DNA of 29,915 nucleotides, taken from IMG/VR virus record IMGVR_UViG_3300020476_000011, positions 1-29,915 of that record. One strand, given 5' to 3'. Origin of the DNA: a virus. Shown here piece by piece: positions 24,661 through 29,903 of the stretch. The stretch's first letter is position 1. Every line of letters starts with the position of its first letter. The translations under genes were made by a program, and so were the position numbers. The notes beneath the pieces were generated by a model. It made no database searches, had not been told where the DNA came from, and saw nothing but the letters and a program-made list of their open reading frames with translations.

Positions 24661-24966
24661 TCAAAATGGCATATCTACCAAACGAGGTACACCATATCTT
24701 CCAGACATCTTCCATATGTTTTTACAATCACTATTAACAATATAATTAATAACCATATCCTCTGTAATATAAAACCCAGAAGTATCTCTATGATTATTGA
24801 ATACTGCCATAGCACTATTTAATGTTCTATAATGCTTATGATGATCCTCTAAATCCATATAAGCATAATAATAAACACCATCCCGACAATACTTGATCCT
24901 GAAACCTGTAAAAGTATCCGGCCAATCAGGAGAATGTTGCCATCCAGCTTGAATAATTGCCATCAT
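24661..24966 (-). CDS. hypothetical protein (101 aa)
   Basis: This 101-residue protein begins MMAIIQAGWQHSPDWPDTFT and is rich in Tyr, His, Asp and Met. It has two separated cysteines and a middle part (VYYYAYMDLEDHHKHYRTLN) dense in aromatic residues. It reads as a small globular cytoplasmic protein without signal or membrane segments. It follows the 66-aa gene by four bases and precedes the structured CobT leader. I recognise no family. Confidence 0.8.
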   Translation of the reverse strand: MMAIIQAGWQHSPDWPDTFTGFRIKYCRDGVYYYAYMDLEDHHKHYRTLNSAMAVFNNHRDTSGFYITEDMVINYIVNSDCKNIWKMSGRYGVPRLVDMPF

Positions 24967-24970
24967 AATA

Positions 24971-25171
24971 TTACTTAACCATCCTGACAGAATGAACCAC
25001 TATATCCATCATGTCACAAAAATGAGCAGTATTGCTAATTGCTTCTTGCTCATTGTTAGCTTCAGTAGCAACCACTGCTACCAATGTACCTGGCACACCA
25101 TCACTATATTGATATGCCAGAGAATTACGGTCATCCTTACTGACCTCAGATAGTATTTCATAGGTATTCAT
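24971..25171 (-). CDS. hypothetical protein (66 aa)
   Basis: This 66-residue protein starts MNTYEILSEVSKDDRNSLAY and ends FCDMMDIVVHSVRMVK, with an alpha/beta pattern typical of small phage proteins. AGGAA lies about ten bases before the ATG. It comes after a terminator-like hairpin and a 45-base spacer, so it may have its own promoter, but none is clear to me. Function unknown. Confidence 0.78.
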   Translation of the reverse strand: MNTYEILSEVSKDDRNSLAYQYSDGVPGTLVAVVATEANNEQEAISNTAHFCDMMDIVVHSVRMVK

Positions 25172-25216
25172 TATGTTAAAATTCCTCGTCGAAAAAAATT
25201 ATATAAAAGGGCTTAG

Positions 25217-25246
25217 AAAATCACCAGATTCCGTGGGGGATTTTTT
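25217..25246. terminator. hairpin, possible bidirectional terminator
   Basis: AAAATC-x-CC and GG-x-GATTTT pair around a nine-base loop, with six Ts after it on the plus strand and a shorter T run on the minus strand. It lies in the gap after the 34-aa peptide gene, where leftward transcripts from the 26.0 kb promoter would be expected to end or be trimmed. Since no plus-strand gene is seen, minus-strand use is inferred; the longer T run favours the plus strand. Confidence 0.45.
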
Positions 25247-25327
25247 AAGACTTTCTATACACCTTGACATTGGCTGGAACAAAAGGACCACCCCCCTTTC
25301 GAGGAACTGCTTTTGCTCAGGTTGGTT

Positions 25328-25432
25328 TTATTGCCCTATTGTTATGCCCCAATAACCCATTCGGTGTAGTTCCGAGAGGACTATGATGGACCATATGGCA
25401 ACTAGGATTCCCATGTTTTTGATAAAGGTCAT
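25328..25432 (-). CDS. single-span membrane peptide (34 aa)
   Basis: The 34-residue frame starts MTFIKNMGILVAIWSIIVLS and ends ELHRMGYWGITIGQ: one hydrophobic helix at about residues 6-20 and a short polar tail. Its ATG overlaps the stop of the 150-aa gene (ATGA), as for several other peptide genes here. A longer out-of-phase frame across the same DNA is judged spurious. Function unknown. Confidence 0.6.
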   Translation of the reverse strand: MTFIKNMGILVAIWSIIVLSELHRMGYWGITIGQ

Positions 25433-25881
25433 CGGTTGTATCTCCGACGATATGAACGGCGTGGGCGTCTAATGTAACGTAGGGCTTCCTCGTTACGGCC
25501 CATGCGATATGTGAGGCGAAGCGAAGCACCGATGTTTCCATGGGCAATGCCTTCAGAGGCAAGCAGCGTCCAGCGATGGGTTATCTCACCCTGGCTGTTG
25601 ACACGCTCGACGGTCATCGGACCACTATAGCTTCCGTCTGAATTGCTATCGACATCTATGGCGCCTCTAAGGGCCTGCATGGAGCACGCTACTGCCTCCT
25701 CCACAGTTGCCGTCTTCCACACATGGCGACGATTGCCACCAAGGCAGTTACGATACTGTATAGCGAAACATGAGGCATCCAGCAGACCTCTGGCCAATGC
25801 TTCAGCAGCGGCATCAGACGGCACTGGGCTGTTCCGACCATCATCCCAATTACGTGGGATATTGTTGAATCTAGCAGACAT
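25429..25881 (-). CDS. hypothetical protein with Arg-rich tail, atypical composition (150 aa)
   Basis: This 150-residue protein begins MSARFNNIPRNWDDGRNSPV and ends in a very basic tail (YIRRPRRSYRRRYNR). The middle has VEEAVACSMQALRGAI and a compact globular look. Third positions are clearly GC-richer than in its neighbours, which points to recent acquisition or different selection. It is the first gene after the strongest promoter in the window and has a structured leader, so it may be highly expressed early. AAGGA precedes the ATG. The Arg tail suggests nucleic-acid binding. Family unknown. Confidence 0.82.
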   Translation of the reverse strand: MSARFNNIPRNWDDGRNSPVPSDAAAEALARGLLDASCFAIQYRNCLGGNRRHVWKTATVEEAVACSMQALRGAIDVDSNSDGSYSGPMTVERVNSQGEITHRWTLLASEGIAHGNIGASLRLTYRMGRNEEALRYIRRPRRSYRRRYNR

Positions 25882-25905
25882 ATATCAATCCTTATAGTTA
25901 ATTCG

Positions 25906-25988
25906 GGAGCCTTTTCAGTTAAATTCTAGACTATTCCAGTTGCCATGGAGGCATTCAGTTAAATTCTAATAGTCGCCAGTAAGGCTCC
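25906..25988 (-). promoter_or_regulatory. structured 5' leader with 15-base direct repeats
   Basis: The leader of the 150-aa gene can fold with an 8-bp outer stem (GGAGCCTT/AAGGCTCC, 25906-25913 with 25981-25988), a 7-bp inner stem (GACTATT/AATAGTC, 25929-25935 with 25968-25974) and a small TGCC/GGCA hairpin. A 15-base direct repeat TTCAGTTAAATTCTA sits at 25914-25928 and 25954-25968, exactly 40 bases apart. The element begins about 13 bases after the predicted transcription start and ends some 25 bases before the ATG. No known riboswitch class is recognised. It may bind a ligand, a protein or a small RNA, or may simply protect the mRNA. Confidence 0.55.
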
Positions 25989-26007
25989 TTTTCTATTCTA
26001 TATGTGG

Positions 26008-26036
26008 ATTATACAGAAGGGTTTTGCAGATGTCAA
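26008..26036 (-). promoter_or_regulatory. perfect-consensus sigma70 promoter
   Basis: TTGACA at 26031-26036, a 17-base spacer, then TATAAT at 26008-26013: both hexamers and the spacing are the exact bacterial consensus. The predicted start is near 26001. It drives the 150-aa gene and probably the genes after it. Such a promoter needs only the host polymerase and suits immediate-early transcription. Confidence 0.85.
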
Positions 26037-26046
26037 CCGGCGTTCT

Positions 26047-26136
26047 AAGTGGTTGATATATATACACTAATTCCCACTGGTACCTGCTTATATCCCTACA
26101 AAATGCTAAGAAAAAAATCAATGAAATCAACCATTT
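26047..26136 (-). repeat. inverted-repeat element, copy B, upstream of the perfect promoter
   Basis: The arms AAGTGGTTGAT (26047-26057) and ATCAACCATTT (26126-26136) pair over 11 bases with one G-U wobble where copy A has G-C. The end ATCAACCACTTA lies about ten bases upstream of the -35 hexamer, as in copy A. The interior is unrelated to copy A, apart from the shared stretch of about 30 bases next to the distal arm. Confidence 0.7.
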
Positions 26137-26175
26137 ACAAGGGGGACCAGGGGGTCAGTAAATAAACGCCACTTG

Positions 26176-26213
26176 GTACCTCACAGTATCTCAGAGTACC
26201 TTAGATACCTTCT
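26176..26213. repeat. 10-bp degenerate tandem repeats
   Basis: Three to four units with an exact 10-base period: GTACCTCACA, GTATCTCAGA, GTACCTTAGA, then a degraded TACCTTCT. The period matches one helical turn, so the units face the same side of the DNA. It could be an iteron-like protein-binding site or a regulatory array upstream of the promoter, or a chance short repeat. Confidence 0.5.
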
Positions 26214-26232
26214 GTAACCTATTGATTTAATT

Positions 26233-26267
26233 AAAAAAATCTCGTTGCCGAGTAGATATAGTCTCGG
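26233..26267 (-). terminator. terminator with a competing upstream arm
   Basis: On the minus strand CTCG-GCAA-CGAG forms a short GNRA-loop hairpin followed by ATTTTTTT. An upstream CCGAG (26263-26267) can pair instead with the CTCGG that overlaps the first arm. The two folds exclude each other, as in attenuators. It lies about 90 bases after the last gene of the right-hand operon, so an operon-end terminator is the simplest reading. The stem is only 4-5 bp. Confidence 0.5.
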
Positions 26268-26354
26268 TGTCCGTGAAGGTTTCTCAATGATTTCAATGAC
26301 TTATAACACTTTCCCCCACATATACACACAAGACAACACCATTTATTAAACGGT

Positions 26355-26549
26355 TTATTTTGGATCAGGTTTTGGGTCTCTGATAAGGGGAAATTTAATC
26401 TTTAGCTGTCCCTTGGGGTAATAATCACTTAGCATAACAAGGTCCTTAGAGGGTTTAGGGCCGGTAATAAAGCACTCATTATAGCTATATGTATCCTCAT
26501 CGGGATCATATTTGACATTGGTCAGCTTGGTTTTCCATTCGTATTTCAT
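26355..26549 (-). CDS. hypothetical protein (64 aa)
   Basis: This 64-residue protein runs MKYEWKTKLTNVKYDPDEDT to LKIKFPLIRDPKPDPK. It is charged and Tyr/Pro/Lys-rich, with a beta-like pattern and one cysteine. Its ATG overlaps the stop of the preceding 26-aa membrane peptide (ATGA). It is the last gene of the right-hand operon. No family recognised. Confidence 0.75.
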   Translation of the reverse strand: MKYEWKTKLTNVKYDPDEDTYSYNECFITGPKPSKDLVMLSDYYPKGQLKIKFPLIRDPKPDPK

Positions 26550-26626
26550 GTGTTGAAGTTCATCATACAGGTTGTGATAAGTACTATAGCGATTAAAATA
26601 ATAATTATCTTGGTGAATTTGCTCAT
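26546..26626 (-). CDS. tiny single-span membrane peptide (26 aa)
   Basis: MSKFTKIIIILIAIVLITTC followed by MMNFNT: a short basic start, a pure hydrophobic helix and a cysteine that could resemble a lipobox, though the small residue before Cys is Thr rather than Ala or Gly. No clear ribosome site. The stop overlaps the next ATG (ATGA), the main reason to accept it. It could be a lysis-type or membrane-stress peptide, unproven. Confidence 0.55.
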   Translation of the reverse strand: MSKFTKIIIILIAIVLITTCMMNFNT

Positions 26627-26643
26627 ATGTTATCGTGATCCTA

Positions 26644-26751
26644 TTAATTGGGACCGAAGAACCCTACTAGTAAAACAAATCCAATTAGCACTCCTATACC
26701 AGCGGTGAGGAGTATAAGGTTCTGTAGTATTTTTTTATTTGTTTCTTTCAT
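26644..26751 (-). CDS. tiny single-span membrane peptide (35 aa)
   Basis: MKETNKKILQNLILLTAGIG then VLIGFVLLVGFFGPN: a polar, basic first ten residues and one long hydrophobic helix. The ATG lies 17 bases inside the end of the preceding gene. No clear ribosome site is seen, which suggests coupling. Function unknown; its shape resembles small phage membrane regulators or holin-type peptides, but it is short for a holin. Confidence 0.6.
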   Translation of the reverse strand: MKETNKKILQNLILLTAGIGVLIGFVLLVGFFGPN

Positions 26752-26995
26752 ACGGTATGTCGGGTATACATGACCAGACGGCTACCCATTCTTCATTTAA
26801 CCCTAGATAGTTCATGGTTGAGTCTAGTCGGTGGTAATGATTTTCTTTTGGTTCTCTTAATGGCTTCCAATCTGCAAATAAATGTTCGGCATGAGCGATA
26901 CACTCTTGCTTGTTAGGGAAAGGTGTGACAGCAGACATCGCATCATGCCCTTGGTGAGGCATAATAATAAAATGAAATACTAGTATCCAATTCAT
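26735..26995 (-). CDS. hypothetical small protein with hydrophobic N-terminus, possibly exported (86 aa)
   Basis: This 86-residue protein starts MNWILVFHFIIMPHQGHDAM, a short hydrophobic stretch that could act as a weak signal, and has two cysteines in contexts QECIAHAEHLF and VWSCIPDIP. A mature domain with two Cys, one before an alpha helix and one near the end followed by Pro, is common in small exported phage proteins and could form one disulfide. Its ATG overlaps the stop of the Lys-rich peptide (ATGA). Function unknown. Confidence 0.75.
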   Translation of the reverse strand: MNWILVFHFIIMPHQGHDAMSAVTPFPNKQECIAHAEHLFADWKPLREPKENHYHRLDSTMNYLGLNEEWVAVWSCIPDIPYERNK

Positions 26996-27066
26996 AGCGG
27001 CTGTTGTTTCTTCTTTTTAGGCTTCTTCTTTTCTTTACGAGGTGATTTTTCTTTATTGGTTAGCAT
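26992..27066 (-). CDS. lysine-rich 24-residue peptide
   Basis: The frame MLTNKEKSPRKEKKKPKKKK followed by QQPL is half lysine. Its ATG follows a GAGA at good spacing, and its stop overlaps the next start (ATGA). The short length and simple composition make it uncertain. If real, it may be a nucleic-acid-binding peptide or just a coupling leader for the next gene. Confidence 0.45.
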   Translation of the reverse strand: MLTNKEKSPRKEKKKPKKKKQQPL

Positions 27067-27077
27067 TATATTCTCTT

Positions 27078-27320
27078 TTATCGGTTATACCAATCTATAT
27101 AATCTTCGCGATTGTGTTTCCATACCTTATCAGGGGTAGGGTCGGGCGATATCATTAGGGTGTACACCTTGTTACCCATTCTTAAAATAAATTCACCCTT
27201 TGTACCGTTATAGGCACAATAGGTTATATCAGGATGGCGCCAGTTCTCTGTTTTGCACATCTCGATTACCTTTGTTTCAAATCGGTCGACAAGACTTAAA
27301 AAATTGATATCAGAATCCAT
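27078..27320 (-). CDS. hypothetical protein (80 aa)
   Basis: I choose the internal ATG (MDSDINFLSLVDRFETKVIE), which overlaps the end of the ParB-like gene by 11 bases; a longer frame would run 59 bases into it. The 80-residue product has two cysteines and a C-terminal half with TLMISPDPTPDKVWKHNRED, a pattern of strands followed by a helix. No family is recognised. It lies in the accessory operon. Confidence 0.72.
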   Translation of the reverse strand: MDSDINFLSLVDRFETKVIEMCKTENWRHPDITYCAYNGTKGEFILRMGNKVYTLMISPDPTPDKVWKHNREDYIDWYNR

Positions 27321-27642
27321 GGATCTCTTTATAACTCTTTGCAAAGGGCTCCCAATCATTAGGGTCATTGATTACGATGACAGGTACAGTCGGTAGGTCG
27401 AGTTCTTGAGCAGCCTGTAGTCTAGTGTTACCTAGAATGATGGCTATTTTATCTTCTCGGTTCACACCTAATAGGGGGTTGATGATGCCTTTGGTCGTGA
27501 TTGATTCCTTTACCTTCTGGTAAAATGAATCGGTCTTGGCTACCACAGAGGCAGCTGCCCATGGCTCACAGTCGGTGACCTTATACAGTTTCGGCACTCT
27601 ATCGACCGTCGCTATACGGTGAGCCACAGCAGGGCTATTCAT
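27310..27642 (-). CDS. ParB/Srx-fold domain protein
   Basis: From the ATG overlapping the previous stop, the protein is 110 residues. It matches the ParB N-terminal fold: KVKESITTKGIINPLLGVN, then IAIILGNTRLQAAQELDLPT and VPVIV (GNTRLQAA at 71-78 is the counterpart of the ParB GxRR box). No helix-turn-helix or C-terminal domain follows, so it is a stand-alone ParB-like module. These serve as CTP-binding switches or, in some phage and plasmid forms, as nucleases. Here a role in host takeover or DNA handling is only inferred. A TTG-started frame 16 codons longer is less likely. Confidence 0.82.
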   Translation of the reverse strand: MNSPAVAHRIATVDRVPKLYKVTDCEPWAAASVVAKTDSFYQKVKESITTKGIINPLLGVNREDKIAIILGNTRLQAAQELDLPTVPVIVINDPNDWEPFAKSYKEIHGF

Positions 27643-27787
27643 AATCAAACCAATAATGAAGTATAGTATGACCATCAGTATCAAAGGCAATAAACAGTAT
27701 AGGCATCCAAAATAATATTAGATAGAGACTCCATCCCAGCCCAATCGCCACCGACTCTTTAAGGGTCGGAGCAGGTAGTTCATTCAT
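27635..27787 (-). CDS. single-span membrane peptide (50 aa)
   Basis: MNELPAPTLKESVAIGLGWS then LYLILFWMPILFIAFDTDGH and a short tail (TILHYWFDYE). There is one transmembrane segment at about residues 18-35. AGGA lies six bases before the ATG. Its start overlaps the preceding 120-aa gene and its end overlaps the ParB-like start (ATGAATAG), so all three are chained. Function unknown. Confidence 0.72.
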   Translation of the reverse strand: MNELPAPTLKESVAIGLGWSLYLILFWMPILFIAFDTDGHTILHYWFDYE

Positions 27788-28142
27788 CAGTTTCCTTTAG
27801 TATTACATCACGGCGTGGCTGACCCATCTTCGTCCAATAGGGGTTCTCCCTCTCCTCCAATACGGCAGGTTGACGTTTATGGAATGTACCCGTCAGATAA
27901 TCATACTCGACAGCCTCCCCCATTCTTTCCTCTAGGGATGTTTTTTGGGGTGCCACCCATGACGGAACATCCGTCTTATCCAAAATCGGTGTAACATGGT
28001 CTATGGCAGGGTCATCATAGAATGCCGACCCACTCGGCGCCGCCTCTAGAGGCTCTGGTCGCCGTAGGTCAAACCATATATCAGATTCATCCTTTAGTTG
28101 GTCAGGGCCCAGGTCTTCAGCTAGTGGTCTTTTTTTGGTCAT
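27780..28142 (-). CDS. hypothetical acidic protein (120 aa)
   Basis: This 120-residue protein begins MTKKRPLAEDLGPDQLKDES and is Pro/Asp/Glu-rich and probably partly disordered, with a segment VPSWVAPQKTSLEERMGEAV and a basic end (KMGQPRRDVILKETDE). GGAG lies six bases before the ATG, inside the end of the upstream gene (26-base overlap). No domain is recognised. A binding or adaptor role is possible but unproven. Confidence 0.75.
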   Translation of the reverse strand: MTKKRPLAEDLGPDQLKDESDIWFDLRRPEPLEAAPSGSAFYDDPAIDHVTPILDKTDVPSWVAPQKTSLEERMGEAVEYDYLTGTFHKRQPAVLEERENPYWTKMGQPRRDVILKETDE

Positions 28143-28305
28143 TGTTTACTCCTAGTGCTTCATTAATCGCATCATCTATTTTTTTATTGTGCAATAAATC
28201 TTGCTTAAGTTCTAGGGCTCTTTGGCGGGGATTATAATTGAAAGTCTGGGTACACCATATCTCTATACGGTCAGACCATTTCCATAATCGTTGTTTTAAT
28301 CCCAT
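28117..28305 (-). CDS. hypothetical helical protein (62 aa)
   Basis: This 62-residue protein, MGLKQRLWKWSDRIEIWCTQ to NDQKKTTS, is amphipathic at the start and helical throughout, with a stretch ALELKQDLLHNKKIDDAINE. AGGG precedes the ATG. Its ATG overlaps the stop of the membrane peptide before it and its end overlaps the next gene by 26 bases. It may be a membrane-associated or adaptor protein. No family recognised. Confidence 0.7.
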   Translation of the reverse strand: MGLKQRLWKWSDRIEIWCTQTFNYNPRQRALELKQDLLHNKKIDDAINEALGVNNDQKKTTS

Positions 28306-28460
28306 CTAAGCCCTGGTCCTAAAAGTTCTTCAAATATTGCCCGACGTTTGCATTCCTCACATAGGTGGCTTTCATAATATGCTCCGCCGACCGTCAGTAT
28401 TATTGCAGACACCCAATAAGACAAGATGATAGCAAGTATATAAAGACCGAAGGATTTCAC
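28296..28460 (-). CDS. membrane peptide with a CxxC motif (54 aa, GTG start)
   Basis: From GTG 28460 the frame gives MKSFGLYILAIILSYWVSAI, ILTVGGAYYESHLCEECKRR and a C-terminal tail. There is one transmembrane helix (about 5-26), then a cytoplasmic or periplasmic CEEC (C34 and C37), a possible metal or redox site. An in-frame stop just upstream makes GTG the only sensible start; no good ribosome site is seen. Its stop overlaps the next ATG. Function unknown. Confidence 0.68.
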   Translation of the reverse strand: MKSFGLYILAIILSYWVSAIILTVGGAYYESHLCEECKRRAIFEELLGPGLRWD

Positions 28461-28501
28461 TATAGCATATTCTCATATTAACACCTTTGTAGCCATATTT
28501 A

Positions 28502-28681
28502 TCATTTTGTTAAGTAGACCACGACCCCAAAGAACAACACAACAGCTAGAATACCCAATGCCAAAAGTCCAGCGAAAATGCCTATGTACTTAAACGATTG
28601 CTTCGGGTAACGAAATAACCTATAGACTAACCATCCCACAAACAGCAAGATGATTAATACATCTAATGGACCCGTAATCAT
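28502..28681 (-). CDS. two-span membrane protein (59 aa)
   Basis: MITGPLDVLIILLFVGWLVY, RLFRYPKQSFKYIGIFAGLL and a second hydrophobic segment up to LTK: two transmembrane helices (about 8-22 and 33-56) joined by a basic loop (RLFRYPKQSFK). GAGGTG precedes the ATG eight bases after the preceding stop. Size and layout resemble small holins or membrane anchors, but no lysis neighbour is visible. Just after it lies a GATAAATA string that may be chance. Confidence 0.75.
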   Translation of the reverse strand: MITGPLDVLIILLFVGWLVYRLFRYPKQSFKYIGIFAGLLALGILAVVLFFGVVVYLTK

Positions 28682-28689
28682 TTTTCACC

Positions 28690-28899
28690 TCAATAGTACC
28701 AATCGAGTTTACCACCCCTACCATCTTTATCAAATTGGTGGTATACCCCGTCAGGCTCCTCATCCATCGCCCGCTCAAAACTCTCATTCAATTCCAAAAA
28801 ACGGTCATACCGCTCTCTATCTTCCCTAACTTGACTACGGCGCTTTTTATCAGCGAGCCGTCTGCGTCGAGCATCTTTATTGTTGGGCTCCATCCTCAT
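28690..28899 (-). CDS. basic hypothetical protein (69 aa)
   Basis: The 69-residue protein starts MRMEPNNKDARRRRLADKKR and continues RSQVREDRERYDRF, a strongly basic N-terminal helix, then an acidic half with FERAMDEEPDGVYHQFDKDG. The opposite charges could fold on each other or bind nucleic acid. GGAG precedes its ATG, which overlaps the previous stop (TAATG). Family unknown. Confidence 0.72.
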   Translation of the reverse strand: MRMEPNNKDARRRRLADKKRRSQVREDRERYDRFLELNESFERAMDEEPDGVYHQFDKDGRGGKLDWYY

Positions 28900-29084
28900 T
28901 AGGATTTCTCCTTCTCTATTTGCAAATACTCCATCAGGTGTTTTTGAGCAATCGCCAAATTCTTATCAGCCTCCCGTAAAGAAAACCTTTCTACCTCTTT
29001 ACGGAATTTTGTGGTCGTCAATTCAGTTTGGACACGAGCACAAAGTGCCCGCGCTTCATCTAATAATTCTTGTCTATTGTTCAT
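28899..29084 (-). CDS. hypothetical coiled-coil protein (61 aa)
   Basis: The start is placed at MNNRQELLDEARALCARVQT, since GGGAGG lies eight bases upstream and a longer frame would overlap the previous gene. The 61-residue product is largely one helix, with charged heptads (KFRKEVERFSLREADKNLAI) likely forming a coiled coil. The stop overlaps the next ATG. No family is recognised. Confidence 0.72.
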   Translation of the reverse strand: MNNRQELLDEARALCARVQTELTTTKFRKEVERFSLREADKNLAIAQKHLMEYLQIEKEKS

Positions 29085-29086
29085 TC

Positions 29087-29467
29087 TTAAATCCTCCCAG
29101 GCATCCAACTTACACATTTAAAAGTGGTGGCTTCTTTAGAGACCGTACAGCTAAAAAACTCATCACGAATTTTAGGAAAACGGTCGCCCTTATAGGGGCC
29201 AATGAAATGGGCAGAGCCCGAAGCATCAACACCAGTCACTATACGGGTTGAATTGACGATAATCTCCATAGCGTCCGTTCCCTGAGCAACAATCTGGGTG
29301 GGGCGATAATTATTCATCGAACCGAAACCATTTTGTTTAACAAAACCTGCTTCTTGACCACCACAAGGGCGACCCTGTAAGTCATATCCATTAATACAGA
29401 TGGTAAACTCAGCAGCAAAAGTAGAGCTTGACGCTAACATTGCCATAATTACAAATAATTTTTTCAC
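29087..29467 (-). CDS. secreted four-cysteine protein (126 aa, GTG start)
   Basis: A clear signal peptide (KKLFVIMAMLASSSTFAAE, cleavage near residues 18-19) starts from GTG 29467, which overlaps the previous stop (GTGA) and has GGAG before it. The mature domain has four cysteines, C24, C35, C107 and C118, likely two disulfides, and begins EFTICINGYDLQGRPCGGQ. It should go to the periplasm or outside. It could alter the host envelope or exclude other phages. Family unknown. Confidence 0.82.
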   Translation of the reverse strand: MKKLFVIMAMLASSSTFAAEFTICINGYDLQGRPCGGQEAGFVKQNGFGSMNNYRPTQIVAQGTDAMEIIVNSTRIVTGVDASGSAHFIGPYKGDRFPKIRDEFFSCTVSKEATTFKCVSWMPGRI

Positions 29468-29730
29468 GATTCTTCTCCTCGCGGTATATCATAACGTGAC
29501 CCTTCCACAGGGTCGTTCATCCAACTCGGCTTCATACCACTATTATACTCGTTGTGGTATTCATAATCATTTATAGATTTGATATGTGTTATTTTATCAC
29601 ACACCACCTCTTCCTTTAGCGACGGTAGTAACGACATCCATTCCTCAGTGATTTCTTCTGCTGTATTAGCAGTGACCACATATTCGCTATGGGTAACGGT
29701 TGTCATATGTACTATAAATTTTGGTTTCAT
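29464..29730 (-). CDS. hypothetical protein (88 aa)
   Basis: I choose the ATG at 29730 (MKPKFIVHMTTVTHSEYVVT) because it overlaps the stop of the gene before it (ATGA); an ATG five codons earlier is possible. The 88-residue product has AEEITEEWMSLLPSLKEEVV and a C-terminal acidic end; the first half resembles small ferredoxin-fold phage proteins. It is directly coupled to the secreted protein gene. Family unknown. Confidence 0.75.
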   Translation of the reverse strand: MKPKFIVHMTTVTHSEYVVTANTAEEITEEWMSLLPSLKEEVVCDKITHIKSINDYEYHNEYNSGMKPSWMNDPVEGSRYDIPRGEES

Positions 29731-29903
29731 TTTCGCTGTGTCCATTTATAATGACTATCCTTTACCCAACCACGTCGATTGAGTTCTCGATTCATCTGTA
29801 CCCACATAAGATTACCCTGTTGTCGAGCAAGGTTCATCCGTTTGAATAACTCACTCGTTTCCATATTCAGTATTTTACGACTGGTGTATATTTTTTTAAT
29901 CAC
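29727..29903 (-). CDS. basic hypothetical protein (58 aa, GTG start)
   Basis: The frame from GTG 29903 gives MIKKIYTSRKILNMETSELF then KRMNLARQQGNLMWVQMNRE and a basic end (LNRRGWVKDSHYKW). GGAG lies seven bases before the GTG, so this start is well supported; a later ATG (METSELF) is possible. The stop overlaps the next ATG. The basic, Asn/Arg-rich makeup suggests a nucleic-acid or ribosome partner, but no family is recognised. Confidence 0.68.
   Translation of the reverse strand: MIKKIYTSRKILNMETSELFKRMNLARQQGNLMWVQMNRELNRRGWVKDSHYKWTQRK

Larger units (their letters stand above)
25882..26354. other. 473-base non-coding regulatory region
   Basis: No gene is supported in this stretch. In transcription order it holds the tail of the right-hand operon with an attenuator/terminator-like hairpin, a short tract of 10-bp degenerate tandem repeats, copy B of the inverted-repeat element, a perfect sigma70 promoter and a structured 5' leader. 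Each is listed separately. Confidence 0.8.

Noticed and set aside
25317-25562. 81-codon minus-strand frame overlapping the 150-aa gene
   Set aside because: It starts deep inside the well-supported 150-aa gene in another frame, has no ribosome site, and the 34-aa membrane peptide with an ATGA overlap explains the downstream part better.
27643-27690. Longer TTG-started form of the ParB-like protein
   Set aside because: The extra 16 residues are the out-of-frame reading of the preceding membrane peptide gene; the ATG at 27642 fits the start-stop overlap seen throughout.
28496-28503. GATAAATA as a late promoter before the 54-aa membrane peptide
   Set aside because: One or two such octamers are expected by chance in DNA this AT-rich, and the gene sits inside a coupled accessory operon.
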